Below, piece by piece: positions 31,901 to 44,404 of a DNA stretch of 64,000 nt. Made by a program: the position numbers and the translations under genes. Source of the DNA: Aquarana catesbeiana (lineage: Eukaryota; Chordata; Amphibia; Anura; Ranidae); the NCBI RefSeq assembly GCF_042186555.1, contig NC_133330.1:341631911-341695910 (forward strand). The letters are read 5' to 3'. The notes under the pieces are model-generated. The model worked only from the letters and a program-made list of their open reading frames with translations, was not told where the DNA came from and did no database searches. The stretch's first letter is position 1. Every line of letters begins with the position of its first letter.

Positions 31901-31906
31901 ATTAAA
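31901..31906 (+). terminator. Possible polyadenylation signal of the Kv3-like gene
   Basis: ATTAAA 40 bp after the stop codon; a second ATTAAA is at 32182. Both sit at or inside the left arm of the inverted repeat 31904-34432, so the mRNA end may be supplied by that repeat. Confidence 0.35.
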
Positions 31907-32589
31907 ATGCTGGAATGTGCTGCACTGCTGTATATTGTACACTGTTTCCTGTGTGGTAATCATCACCTAATATCCAAAATACAGACATGATATGTGATGC
32001 AATACTGATACAACCAATGAATCCATCCCATATTGTGAGAAAATGTCCTCATACACTTTCAGTGTAGTCCAATAAGAAAATGGTGCTCCCAAAGTACAAT
32101 CTTCTTGGGGAGGGGGGGGGGGGACTCTTCAATCAAATGTAACCCACCTTGTTTTTGTAAGAGGTTTCTTATCTCTTATGGATTAAAACTTTAAAAAATG
32201 TTTGCTTGACTTTGAGGCATATACCTGGAATAGGCTCATTGTATGAGTTGTGCTGATGTGCGCTCATGTCATTTGTATTAAGCACGCATCTCCGGATGCC
32301 AAAATCTGTTATGTATTCTGAATATATGGACATAGCTATGTAATGGAACTTGGATATTTTGTACCTTTCTGATGTCTAATAATATAAATTGTTAAAAAAA
32401 AAAAAAAAAATCTGCACCACCTTGATGGTGAAGAGGGATGTACCTTCACCTTCAAGCGATGACCTACAGAAAAAAATAGGTCCAAATGTGCTTCCTCCTC
32501 CCTCAAGGGATAGTAATGGCTGCCCACTTCCTGGCACTGGCTCACCAGATCTTTAAAACTCAACTGCACTGCTACATGGGCTGTTTGGG

Positions 32590-32985
32590 GTTAAATTAAA
32601 GTGGTAGTACAAAAGATAGGCCCTGGGCAGTTGAAGTCATAATGTGTGAGGTGTATCCCATACTTGCACATTATGACAGACCTACTTGAAAAAAACGAAG
32701 CCCTCCAGCGGGGTCCTGTCATCACTGAAGGCACTTCCATCTTTACCTGGTCTTCTTCCAGGTTTGCAGGCTTTGGAGATGCGAATGGATGAGCCAATGA
32801 TGATGTCACTCCCGCGAATGGGAGTCGCTGGTTACGGCTCGGCTCTGAAGGAATGGCACGGGTATGCCGTTCCTCCAAAGCTCATGCAGCAGTAACGTCA
32901 CAGGCTGTATCTACAGTGAAGGTCTCTTAAATGGTGCACATTAAGGAGATATTTACTGTCCCTACAGGTAAAAATCATACATGGG
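32590..32985. repeat. Probable interspersed repeat in the loop
   Basis: Begins TTAAAGTGGTAGTACAAAAG and contains ATGATGTCACTCCCGCGAAT. It has the look of a frog SINE/MITE. No terminal duplication was established. Confidence 0.4.
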
Positions 32986-32987
32986 AG

Positions 32988-33425
32988 CAGGGGAGTTGCT
33001 AGGTCTACAAAAGATCTGGGGCTAGAGCCCATAGCAGCGTAGTAAAGAAAGTCATACGCTTGGGCGGGCATACACATGTATATACAGTAATATACGTGTG
33101 GGTGTATATATATCCCCAGAGAGCCCCCCACTTACATCAGGGTCCCCAGAGAGCCTCCTCCTTACATCAGAGTCCTCAGAGAGCCTCCCCCTTCCATCAG
33201 GGTACCCAGAGGGCCCCCCTACTTACATCAGGGTTCCCAGAGAGCCTCCCCCTTAAATCTTGGTCCCTAGAGAGCCTAGGCCTTAAAATCAGGGTCCCCA
33301 GAGAGCCTCTCCCTTACATCAGGGTCCCCAGAGAGCCTCCCCTCCCCTTGGGGACCCATGCAGAGACTCGGGGCTATTGGATTCGGGGTTATAGCCCCAA
33401 AAGCCACCCCCTAGCAACGCCCCTG
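32988..33425. mobile_element. hAT MITE carrying a 28-bp minisatellite
   Basis: 438 bp, ends CAGGGGAGTTGCTAGG and CCTAGCAACGCCCCTG, flanked by a perfect 8-bp duplication CATGGGAG (32980-32987 and 33426-33433), diagnostic of hAT transposition. The internal 33110-33345 is 28-30 bp tandem repeats (AGAGCCTCCCCCTTACATCA + GGGTCCCC). A second copy starts at 63433. Confidence 0.92.
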
Positions 33426-33699
33426 CATGGGAGTATGCTCCCATTTTAAAGAAGACCTCCATTAAAATAGTCAGGGACTGCTTAGCAACCAGCAACTCTA
33501 ATCCGATAGTCCCTGCCTATTTTAATGCAGGTCTTCTTTACCTTAACCCCACAGAGTCAATGCAGCGGCACAGTGGAGTTTTAAATATCCAGTGCCAGGA
33601 AGTGGGCGAGTGGAGAGACCTGGACCATGGAAAGGCCATTACTATCCTCAGAGGAAGCGCATTCTGACCAATATTTTTCTTTGCATCATCACTTTAAGG

Positions 33700-33840
33700 C
33701 ATGGGTAGGCAACCTGGGGCCCTCCAGTTGTTGTGGAACTACATTTCTCATGAGGCATTGCAAGGCTGGCAGTTACAATTACTCCCAGAGGCATGATGGG
33801 ACTTCTGCAACAGCTGGAGGCCCCAGGTTGCCTACCCCTG
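33700..33840. mobile_element. hAT MITE with GGGTAGGCAACCT ends
   Basis: 141 bp, ends CATGGGTAGGCAACCTGGGG and GGTTGCCTACCCCTG. Flanks CTTTAAGG and GTTTAAGA look like a degraded 8-bp duplication. Nested in the right arm of the inverted repeat. Confidence 0.85.
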
Positions 33841-34432
33841 GTTTAAGATGATGGCACATGATCATCTTTATTCATTATCAAGGTGGTGCACATTTGATTG
33901 AAGCTTTCCTGCAGCTCTGGGATTTTGGGTTCACACCCACCCCCCATCCCCCTAGAAGATTGTACTTTGGGAGCACCATTTTCTTATTGGACTGGAAGTG
34001 TTATGAGGACATTCTCTCGCTATATGCGACTGATTTATTGGTTGTATCAGTATTGCATCACATATCATTAAAAACAGAAATGTTGCGCTAATATTCAAAT
34101 ATTGAATATTTTGAAACATGTAATAATGAATATGCACTTTAGAATGAATAGCCAAGTCCAAGTGCAAAAGAAAATGAAAAAGTGCAGTCCAAAACGTCAC
34201 AGCAGGCTCCGCCCTATGTGTTTTGTCATAACCGTCGCCATCCGGGCATGACGTCTGTTATGATGAAACGTGTACTGTGGCGCCTGCTGTGACATCATTG
34301 ATGGGAAGCCATTTTGGATGATTGTGTGATGTCATATCTGATTTTTGTATATTAGGTGATGATTACCACACAGGAGACAGCGGCACACATTTTATTTTGG
34401 TTATACAGCAGCACAGCACATTTCAGCATTTG

Positions 34433-34633
34433 AATGTCATATTTGGTGGTGAACCCACACTTTGGTGATCACAGAAGCTGACATTTTCACGTTTAGTGCA
34501 GCGCAAAGGTGTTTTTGGGTTTAGTATATTGTATATTATTCTACTACTACACCTATCTTCCTACAAGCCATACTGTATCCCGGAATACGGCGACATCTGT
34601 ACTGTCTGCCAGCTTCTTATCAGATATACAAAA
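34433..34633. other. Spacer
   Basis: No supported feature. Confidence 0.35.
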
Positions 34634-34792
34634 GGGGGGATTTATGAAAAACTGAAAAGTGAAGAAACTGGTTCAAGTGCGTGGCAGCCAATCGGCTTCT
34701 AGCTTCAAATTCCTCAATGAAGCTTTGACAATAAAACCTGGAAGATGATTAGCTCCCATGCACAGCTGCACCATTTTTAGTAAATCTCCCCC
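34634..34792. mobile_element. Small MITE with GGGGGATTTA ends
   Basis: 159 bp, GGGGGGATTTATGAAAAACT...TTTTAGTAAATCTCCCCC. The ends resemble the TTTACTAAA family at 8022. Confidence 0.7.
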
Positions 34793-35360
34793 ATGGAGTT
34801 TGGACTCTCTGATGGTCCATGTTGCTGGAAATTAGATTGTAAGCTCTAGAACAAGAAGGAGCGAGGCCTAAGCTTGTACAGAGGCCAGGGCACGTCTCTG
34901 TGAGGGGTCAGCCATCTCTGCCGATCGTCCTGTCTGGGAGAGGACAGAGCTATATGAGGATTACTCCATTCATCAATGGCCACCATCAGGGAAGCGGGAC
35001 ATTTCCATCTCACAGGACGGAGGGGAGGAGATCTCTGACTTCATTATTGGATGGACAATGTGAAGGTGACACCAGTTTTGCAAATCCCGTATCTCAGCAC
35101 CAGGGGGCAGCACTGGTTCATGTAGTTGGTGGTTGACATATTGGCGTTCTCTTCATGAAGAGTTTTGTAATAAAAAAAAATGTATTAGAGAAACTATTAA
35201 TGTTAATCAACTGTTTCATAATCAATAAAGTACTACAAAGCTGTATAATATTCTTTGATCCATCGAGTTTATCTGACGGCATGGAGGGAGAGCTCCGGCC
35301 TGAGAGAAAGAGCTCAATGATGATCGGAGATACCGAAAAGTTCTGAGAACACAATGGAGT
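34793..35360. other. Unannotated DNA with poly(A) signals
   Basis: AATAAA-type signals at about 35170 and 35223. It could be a 3' UTR remnant, but no coding exon is recognised. Confidence 0.3.
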
Positions 35361-35944
35361 TCCTCCTCCTGCTTACCCCATACACCTGTCACTGTTCATG
35401 GTAACCCCATACACCTGTCACTGTTCATGGTAACCTCATACACCTGTTACTGTTCATGGTGACCCCGTTCACCTGTCACTGTTCATGGTGACCCCGTTCA
35501 CCTGTCACTGTTCATGGTGACCCCGTTCACCTGTCACTGTTCATGGTGACTCCATACACCTGTTACTGTTCATGGTGACCCCGTTCACCTGTCACTGTTC
35601 ATGGTGACTCCATACATTTGTCACTGTTCATGGTGACCCCATACACCTGTCATTGTTCATGGTAAATCCATACACCTGTCACTGTTCATGGTGACCCCGT
35701 ACACCTGTCACTGTTCATAGGAACCCCATACACCTGTCACTGTTCGGGGTGACTCCATACACCTCTCACTGTTCATGGTGACCCCATACACCTGTCATTG
35801 TTCATGGTAAATCCATACACCTGTCACTGTTCATAGGAACCCCATACACCTGTCACTGTTCATGGTGACTCCATACACCTGTCACTGTTCATGGTGACTC
35901 CATACACCTGTCACTGTTCATGGTGACTCCATACACCTGTCACT
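35361..35944. repeat. 29-bp minisatellite, left part
   Basis: About 20 copies of CATACACCTGTCACTGTTCA + TGGTGACCC. It is the same family and orientation as 44405-45548, and is interrupted by the Penelope-like pair. Confidence 0.93.
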
Positions 35945-38900
35945 GGAAGAAGACCAAAAATTGTATATGCCCCAAAAAGGGATATTATGGGCAGTGCGTC
36001 ACCAGGAGAGAATTTTTAGTAGGTGCGGATAGAGTACAATAATGTTTAAAAAATTAACAAAGTTTTTATTGTTTACAAAGTATACAAAATATACAAAACA
36101 TATAGTGAATATAAAATCAAATATGAAGACAGTGATTGATTGAAATACAACTGCTATAATGCTGTAGTAGACCACCCTAGAAGACCCACTATGGTCAAAT
36201 ACATAGAGTGGGAATACAGCAAGAGCACCCTACATGTTTCGGAATAACAAAAAAAGACTCAGTTCTTTTTATAGTGTATACTTCCTTCCTCAGGGGTTTC
36301 AAATAAGCAGATTGGTGTATTTCTAAAAAAAAAGAAAATATATATAGATATGTGTAAGTAAATGTATTTGGCACCTACATATACCATGAAAAAAATAGTA
36401 AAATAAATTGGGAGTTTAGAGATTTTATCTCCCAGCAAAGCACAGGGACATCACAGTCATAAATCCCAATCTGAAAATATATATATGCATGTATATACTC
36501 ACAAAGCATTTGTCTCTTCATTGTAAATGCTGTACATAGAAATGTTGAGAGATGAGCTCCCACATCCTTGGGTCCAAGGAGTTAATTTAGTTTTCACAAA
36601 TAGCTCCCACAAGGAGTGGTTGTTACGGGGGAGGTAAAAGGGAAGTCTTGGGTGCTGTGCAGGGTTGACTTTGGTGTCCCCAAAAGAAAAGACGGCAGGC
36701 CAGGGCTCACAAGAGCCACCACTGATAGGCAAAATTGGCGTGCATCTAAGAAGTGATAAAAGATAATAACTAGTAAAGAACGCTGCACTCTAAAAAAAAT
36801 CCCTCCATACATCTTGAAGTGCGATATAGTATAAAGATCAGTATGTTATCAAAAGTAGAAAAAAGTATATCTCACTTCAAAAGGATAGGTATAAACTGGG
36901 CATAGTTGTCAAAAAGGGGATTTTGATTACATAACTAACCTTTGTTGTTTGGTTGCGCTGAATCACCCTGCAGGGAAAATAGGCTCCTCTCAGCTATGTA
37001 GCAGAGATGTGTGTGTATTGTGTTGGAACGATATACCTGGTGTTTGGAGGGTGGAGGCACAGAGCCACCAATCATTAGCATTTGAGATAGATGTGAGCCC
37101 AGGAGAAGATCATCAGCTTAAATTAGAAGCGGATGAAAAGCCCTTTCAGGCGATCAGCTGTGTATACAAACAGACAGACGCCAGCCAATCGTGGCTCCTC
37201 GGCCTGAGCGGCGTCCAACGTCAGCGCGCCCAGGAGCGCAGTGACGTCAGATGTCTACGGAGGCCGCAGACACGGAAAGAGGGCAGCCTGGCAGGGTGGA
37301 GATGGAAAACCTCCCATTGCATCAGCGCGAGACACTAGGTCAGGCGCATGCTCACCAGTGCTGCTGACAAAATGCCTACGTCCCCATGATGTGGAAACAG
37401 AGGCCTTTCCGTGTCGGGGAGCACCGACGAGCCATCAAAAATGGGGACAGTAACAAAAAATATATAATAATAGAAGACCCAGAAAGTTCAGTATAATTGT
37501 GGTGGGGGGATATACTTGAAAGTAAATTAAAAGGAAGTTGGAAAGGCTTAGCCGGTATACCTTAGACTGTCAGGACGTGGGAATCCCATCTGTACAATAA
37601 TAATATAGGTGATAATCCCTGAAAAGGGGGAAAAAAGGGGGAGGGAGAACATTGAGGGATATTGTTTACCAAATAATGTATGAGCAAAAAAGAAAGACAA
37701 ATAAAACTTGTGAATATCACAATACAATATATACATTTGGATTCAATAGTGTTGTACAATATTTGATGTGAGCTTTGTCCAGAGGCATTTTTCATATATT
37801 TGATAAGCCAAGGATGGACATCAAAATAGACCCAATTAGGAAAAATTGGATGACATGTTGAAACACAGTAATGAGCAACAGAAAACAGACACAAAGAGAA
37901 GGGGAATGGTAAGCAACACAAGAGCTTCCAATCTTTCTATAGTTCCTTATCATAACCCCCTGTGGCAAAACCTGGGAGAAACGGTTTCAAATTGAAGGCT
38001 TCATTGAGGCCCGGTGGCATTGTCGCTTCAAGTCTTGATATCCAGCGGAGTTCCCGCTGTAGGAGGACCTTATTAAAATCTCCCCCACGAGAGCTTGGAT
38101 GCAGACGATCCAATACTAAAACGGAAATTTTGGGACAATGCCACCATGTACTTGGGCTACATGTCTGCCCAACGGGAGGTTAGGGTCAGCTGATTGCATG
38201 ACCCTGAGATGGCGATAAATTCTCTGCCATAATTTTTGTAGGGTTTTCCCCACATAAATACAGTTACAGTTACATAATAGTAGATACACTACTCCTGTTG
38301 TTTGGCAGTTTGAGAAATGTTTAGGCACAAAGTGCATGCCGTTGGGTAAATATATGTTCCTCCTTGTGTCCATGTACTTACAGTAGGAACAGGATCCACA
38401 TTGGAACGTGCCCACTGTAGTACATGGATCACCTCTTTCTTGTCCCCTATATTCACTCTGAACTAATAAGTATCCCACAGAAGTGGCTCGTCTGTAGGTA
38501 ACTAGGGGCCTCGGGGGTACGAAAGGGCCTATGGTCGGGTCGGAAGTCAATAGATGCCAATATTTTTGGCATATCTGTCTAACTTTGTTATAATCATTTG
38601 TATAGGTGGTGATTGTTCTAGAACTGACATCAGTAGTTGATGTTTGCTTGGGGATTAATAGTTCATGTCTATCCTTCAAGTTAAAGGCTTTTTTGAGACA
38701 CTTGTGGCTGTAGCCACGCTGTAGTAACCGATTTTTGAGTTTGTTAGCCTCGTGTTTAAAGTCTGAATAATTTAAGCAATTACGTTTTATTCTCAAATAT
38801 TCACCGTAGGGGATTGAGTTAATTAATGGTTTGGGGTGAAAACTAGATGAGTGTAGTACCGTATTCACTGCAGTTGGTTTCCTGAATAGTTTAGAGGATA

Positions 38901-39640
38901 ATACATTGGATTCATTGATTGAAATTTCAATTTAAATTGATTTTTGTTCAATGCCTCCAGGCATTCATTTAGAGGAGATTGAGGGCCATCCCAGACAACG
39001 AAGATGTCGTCTATGTACCTGTGCCACATGACTACGTGGCACAGGTACACAGAGAGACCATCATCGCCAAAAATTGTCTTTTCCCATTTCCCCAGGTACA
39101 GATTGGCATAGCCAGGGGCACAACAAGGGCCCCTGGCTACGCCCTGTACCTGGAGGAATAATCTTCCATCAAACAAAAAGATGTTATGATTGAGTATGTA
39201 ATCTAAAGAATGAAGTATGAACTTGTTGAAAGGAGCCTCATGGTGACTAGTTTGTGACAGAACCTTCTGGATGCAGGTCAGCCCTCTACAGTGGGGAATT
39301 GAGCTGTAGAGGGCCTCTACATCAATGGTTACGAGAGTACAATGATCCAGAATTTGAACATCTTGCAAAATTTGTAGAAGATGGATCGTATTGCGAATAT
39401 AGGAGGGGATGGCCAAAACAAAAGGTCTAATGTGTTCATCTATGAGTCTCGACATGTTTTCCGTAATTGATCAATTACCAGAGAGAATTGGTCTCCCTGG
39501 GGGGTCATTGATGTTTTTGTGTAGTTTGGGTAGTGCATAGAACGTTGGTACGCGTGGGTAGGGAGTTCGAATGAATTCTCATGTTTGTTTAGAGATGATA
39601 TTATTTTGAAATGCCTCATCTACAAATGAATAGAACTTCT
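35945..39640 (-). mobile_element. Penelope-like element, minus-strand copy, damaged
   Basis: The 3' end is at 35945 (GGAAGAAGACCAAAAATTG) and coding runs down from about 39640. Reverse-transcriptase words: ALPKLHKNINDPPGRPILSG, DVEALYSSIPHCRGL, RYIDDIFVVWDGP (about 39020). The GIY-YIG endonuclease is uninterrupted here: GVVYLLLCNCNCIYVGKT (about 38240), then LWQRIYRHLRVMQSADPN. Two reading frames meet at about 38868, where a deletion and frameshift remove a segment just after the RT core. The 5' third of the RT ORF is missing. PLEs move by target-primed reverse transcription with the GIY-YIG nuclease. Confidence 0.92.
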
Positions 39641-39644
39641 TATT

Positions 39645-42600
39645 ATATCTCTATATCTCTATCGATGCCCCCAGGTAAAATTCCATCAATCTTCTTCCCA
39701 AAAAACCAGGGGAACTCCCAAGCACCACCAAACCCATGACCACTCTAGTTACACCACCCTCTTTGGATGTGGTGAACCTGTCCTCACACATCCTCACCCC
39801 AGAGGAAACCCCAGTGCTTTCTAAAGGTCTCACTTTCTGCCCAAATAACAGACTGGACAAATTCACAGCTATAAAGGATTTACATTTATATACCCGTGAG
39901 TTGCTACTAAAAAGCATGTTTGACAAACACAAACAAGACTATGAAGTCTGCCGCACATTTAGTGAACGACAAGCCCTCGATAATCTAAATTCTTTACTGC
40001 AAGAAAGTGAGTCCCAAGATCTAATTGATACTCTAGACCTGAAAGCTTTACTAAAAGAGGATGGGGACACATCCACCACATCCAAAAAATCTTCTCTCAA
40101 AAAGGCCTCCTCCATGTATCCGGCTCCCTGTTCCAACCATGGCGTGGCCACTTTTTTGAAAATGACGTCCCAGGAGATTAAATCACTCAAATCTACATCT
40201 CTCCATACTTCAAATCTGACAAAAAAAGAAAAAACAGCCTTACAGAACCTATCCAATAACCATAACATTACCATTAAACCGAGTGATAAAGGGGGAAACA
40301 TTGTCCTAATGGACAATGAACACTATAAAAAAATGTGTTTCAAAATTCTTAGAAATCGGGACTGGTACCATCCAGTGGGCACCGATATAGTGAAGGCATT
40401 CAATAAGAAGTTCTATTCATTTGTAGATGAGGCATTTCAAAATAATATCATCTCTAAACAAACATGGGAATTCATTCGAACTCCCTACCCACGCGTACCA
40501 ACGTTCTATGCACTACCCAAACTACACAAAAACATCAATGACCCCCCAGGGAGACCAATTCTCTCTGGGAATGGATCAATTACAGAAAACATGTCGAGAC
40601 TCATAGATGAACACATTAGACCTTTTGTTTTGGCCATCCCCTACTATATTCGCAATACGATCCATCTTCTACAAATTTTGCAAGATGTTCAAATTTTGGA
40701 TCATTGTACTCTCATAACCATTGATGTAGAGGCCCTCTACAGCTCAATTCCCCACTGTAGAGGACTGACCTGCATCCAGAAGGTTCTGTCACAAACTAGT
40801 CACCATGAGGCTCCTTTCAACGAGTTCATACTTCATTCTTTAGATTACATACTCAATCATAACATCTTTTTGTTTGATGGAAGATTATTCTTCCAGGTAC
40901 AGGGCGTAGCCAGGGGCACAACAATCTACGCCAATCTGTACCTGGGGGAATGGGAAAAGACAATTTTTGGCGAAGATGGTCTCTCTGTGTACCTGTGCCA
41001 CGTAGTCATGTGGCACAGGTACATAGACGACATCTTCGTCGTCTGGGATGGCCCTCAATCTCTTCTAAATGAATGCCTGGAGGCATTGAACAAAAATCAA
41101 TTTAATCTCAAATTTACTATGTTATCTGACAAGGTCACTATCACCTTTTTGGACATTGAAATTTCAACCAATGAATCCAATGTATTATCCTCTAAACTAT
41201 TCAGGAAACCAACTGCAGGGAATACGGTACTACACTCATCTAGTTTTCACCCCAAACCATTAATTAACTCAATCCCCTACGGTGAATATTTGAGGATAAA
41301 ACGTAATCGCTCAAATTATTCAGACTTTAAACACGAGGCTAACAAACTCAAAAATTGGTTACTACAGCGTGGCTACAGCCACAAGTGTCTCAAAAAAGCC
41401 TTTAAACGTGCCAACTTGAAGGATAGACATGAACTATTAATCCCCAAGCAAACATCAACTACTGATGTCAGTTCTAGAATAATCACCACCTATACAAACA
41501 ATCATAACAAAGTTAGACAGATATGCCAAAAATATTGGCATCTATTGACTTCCGACCCGACCATAGGCCCTTTCGTACCCCCAAGGCCCCTAGTTACCTA
41601 CAGACGAGCTACTTCTGTGGGAGACTTATTAGTTCAGAGTGAATATAGGGGACAAGAAAGAGGTGATTCATGTACTACAGTGGGCATATTCCAATGTGGA
41701 TCCTGTTCCTACTGTAAGTACATGGACACAAGGAGGAACATATATTTACCCAACGGCATGCACTTTGTGCCTAAACATTTCTCAAACTGCCAAACAACAG
41801 GAGTAGTGTATCTACTATTATGTAACTGTAATGCCCCGTACACACGGTCGGACTTTGTTCGGACATTCCGACAACAAAATCCTAGGATTTTTTCCGACGG
41901 ATGTTGGCTCAAACTTGTCTTGCATACACACGGTCACACAAAGTTGTCGGGAAATCCGATCGTTTTAAACGCGGTGACGTAAAACATGTACGTCGGGACT
42001 ATAAACGGGGCAGTGGCCAATAGCTTTCATCTCTTTATTTATTCTGAGCATGCGTGGCACTTTGTCCGTCGGATTTGTGTACACACGATCGGAATTTCCG
42101 ACAACGGATTTTGTTGTCGGAAAATTTTATCTCCTGCTCTCCAACTTTGTGTGTCGGAAAATCCGATGGAAAATGTCCGATGGAGCCCACACACGGTCGG
42201 AATTTCCGACAACACGCTCCGATCGGACATTTTCCATCGGAAAATCCGACCGTGTGTACGGGGCATTACTGTTTTTATGTGGGGAAAACCCTACAAAAAT
42301 TATGGCAGAGAATTTATCGCCATCTCAGGGCCATGCAATCAGCTGACCCTGACCTCCCGTTGGGCAGACATGTAGCTCAAGTACATGGTGGCATTTGTCC
42401 CAAAATTTCCGTTTTAGTATTGGATCGTCTGCATCCAAGCTCTCATGGGGGAGATTTTAATAAGGTCCTCCTACAGCGGGAACTCCACTGGATATCAAGA
42501 CTTGATGCGACAATGCCACCGGGCCTCAATGAAGCCTTCAATTTGAAACCGTTTCTCCCAGGTTTTGCCACAGGGGGTTATGATAAGGAACTATAGAAAG

Positions 42601-44343
42601 ATTGGAAGCTCTTGTGTTGCTTACCATTCCCCTTCTCTTTGTGTCTGTTTTCTGTTGCTCATTACTGTGTTTCAACATGTCATCCAATTTTTCCTAATTG
42701 GGTCTATTTTGATGTCCATCCTTGGCTAAGCCTTTCCAACTTCCTTTTAATTTACTTTCAAGTATATCCCCCCCACCACAATTATACTGAACTGTCTGGG
42801 TCTGCTATTATTATATATTTTTTGTTACTGTCCCCATTGAGATGGCTCGTCGGTGCTCCCCGACACGGAAAGGCCTCAGTTTCCACATCATGGGGACGTA
42901 GGCATTTTGTCAGCAGCACTGGTGCGCATGCGCCTGACCTAGTGTCTCGCGCTGACGCAATGGGAGGTTTTCCATCTCCACCCTGCCAGGCTGACCTCTT
43001 TCCGTGTCAGCGGCCTCCGTAGACGTCTGACGTCACTGCGCTCCTGGGCGCGCTGACGTTGGATGCCGCTCAGGCCGAGGAGCCACGATTGGTTGGCGTC
43101 TGTCTGTTTGTATACACAGCTGATCGCCTGAAAGGGCTTTTCGTCCGCTTCTAATTTAAGCTGATGATCTTCTCCTGGGCTCACATCTATCTCAAATGCT
43201 AATGATTGGTGGCTCTGTGCCTCCACCCTCCAAACACCAGGTATATAGTTCCAACACAATACACACACATCTCTGCTACATAGCTGTCCCTGCAGCTGTC
43301 CCTGCAATCCCTGCAGGGTGATTCAGCGCAACCAAACAACAAAGGTTAGTTATGTAATCTAAATCCCCTTTTTGACAACTATGCCCAGTTTATACCTATC
43401 CTCTTGAAGTGAGATATACTTTTTTCTGCTTTTCTACTTTTGATAACATACTGATCTTTATACTATATCGCACTTCAAGATGTATGGAGGGATTTTTTAG
43501 AGTGCAGCGTTCTTTACTAGTTATTATCTTTTATCACTTCTTAGATGCACGCCAATTTTGCCTATCAGTGGTGGCTCTTGTGAGCCCTGGCCTGCTGTCT
43601 TTTCTTTTGGGGACACCAAAGTCAACCCTGCACAGCACCCAAGACTTCCCTTTTACCTCCCCCGTAACAACCACTCCTTGTGGGAGCTATTTGTGAAAAC
43701 TAAATTAACTCCTTGGACCCAAGGATGTGGGAGCTCATCTCTCAACATTTCTATGTACAGCATTTACAATGAAGAGACAAATGCTTTGTGAGTATATACA
43801 TGCATATATATATTTTCAGATTGGGATTTATGACTGTGATGTCCCTGTGCTTTGCTGGGAGATAAAATCTCTAAACTCCCAATTTATTTTACTATTTTTT
43901 TCATGGTATATGTAGGTGCCAAATACATTTACTTACACATATCTATATATATTTTCTTTTTTTAGAAATACAGCAGTCTGCTTCTTTGAAACCCCTGAGG
44001 AAGGAAGTATACACTATAAAAAGAACTGAGTCTTTTTATGTTATTCCGAAACATGTAGGGTGCTCTTGCTGTATTCCCACTCTATGTATTTGACCATAGT
44101 GGGTCTTCTAGGGTGGTCTACTACAGCATTATAGCAGTTGTATTTCAATCAATCACTGTCTTCATATTTGATTTTATATTCACTATATGTTTTGTATATT
44201 TTGTATACTTTGTAAACAATCAAAACTTTGTTAATTTTTTAAACATTATTGTACTCTATCCGCACCTACTAAAAATTCTCTCCTGGTGACGCACTACCTA
44301 TAATATCCCTTTTTGGGGCATATACAATTTTTGGTCTTCTTCC
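39645..44343 (+). mobile_element. Penelope-like element, plus-strand copy, near full length
   Basis: The ORF from ATG at 39736 runs 748 codons. N-terminal VNLSSHILTPEETPVLSKGL is typical of PLE ORFs. RT: TFYALPKLHKNINDPPGRPI, then IDVEALYSSIPHCRGL and Y429-I-D-D432 (WHRYIDDIFVVW). A small deletion alters the G(T)T-CAP-YANLYL box. GIY-YIG (VVYLLLCNC) is cut at 41832 by a 434-bp MITE and resumes at 42270 (GKTLQKLWQRIYRHLRAMQS), ending at about 42595 with GGYDKEL. About 1.7 kb of 3' non-coding sequence matches the minus copy and ends TTTGGTCTTCTTCC at 44343. Confidence 0.93.
41832..42265. mobile_element. Harbinger-like MITE inside the PLE endonuclease
   Basis: 434 bp, ends TGCCCCGTACACACGGTCGG and CCGACCGTGTGTACGGGGCA. 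It is flanked by TAA (left) and TTA (right), against a single TAA in the uninterrupted minus copy, which fits a TWA target. The interior is rich in TCGGAAATTCCGA-type inverted words. It destroys the GIY-YIG frame. Confidence 0.9.
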
Positions 44344-44404
44344 TTATACATGGGATGTGGCAGAAATCACCAGGAGTAGCTCAAACACTAGTTCCTTCCT
44401 ATTT

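Larger units (their letters stand above)
31904..34432. repeat. 2.5-kb inverted repeat starting 43 bp after the Kv stop codon
   Basis: The left arm (31904-32600) returns inverted in the right arm (about 33535-34432). Matches include CCAATAAGAAAATGGTGCTC (32068) with its complement at about 33982, ACACAGGA / TCCTGTGTGG ends, and a GTGCCAGGAAGTGGGC block at 33591. The right arm is broken by about 280 bp of extra sequence (34070-34345). The middle holds other MITEs. Confidence 0.8.
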
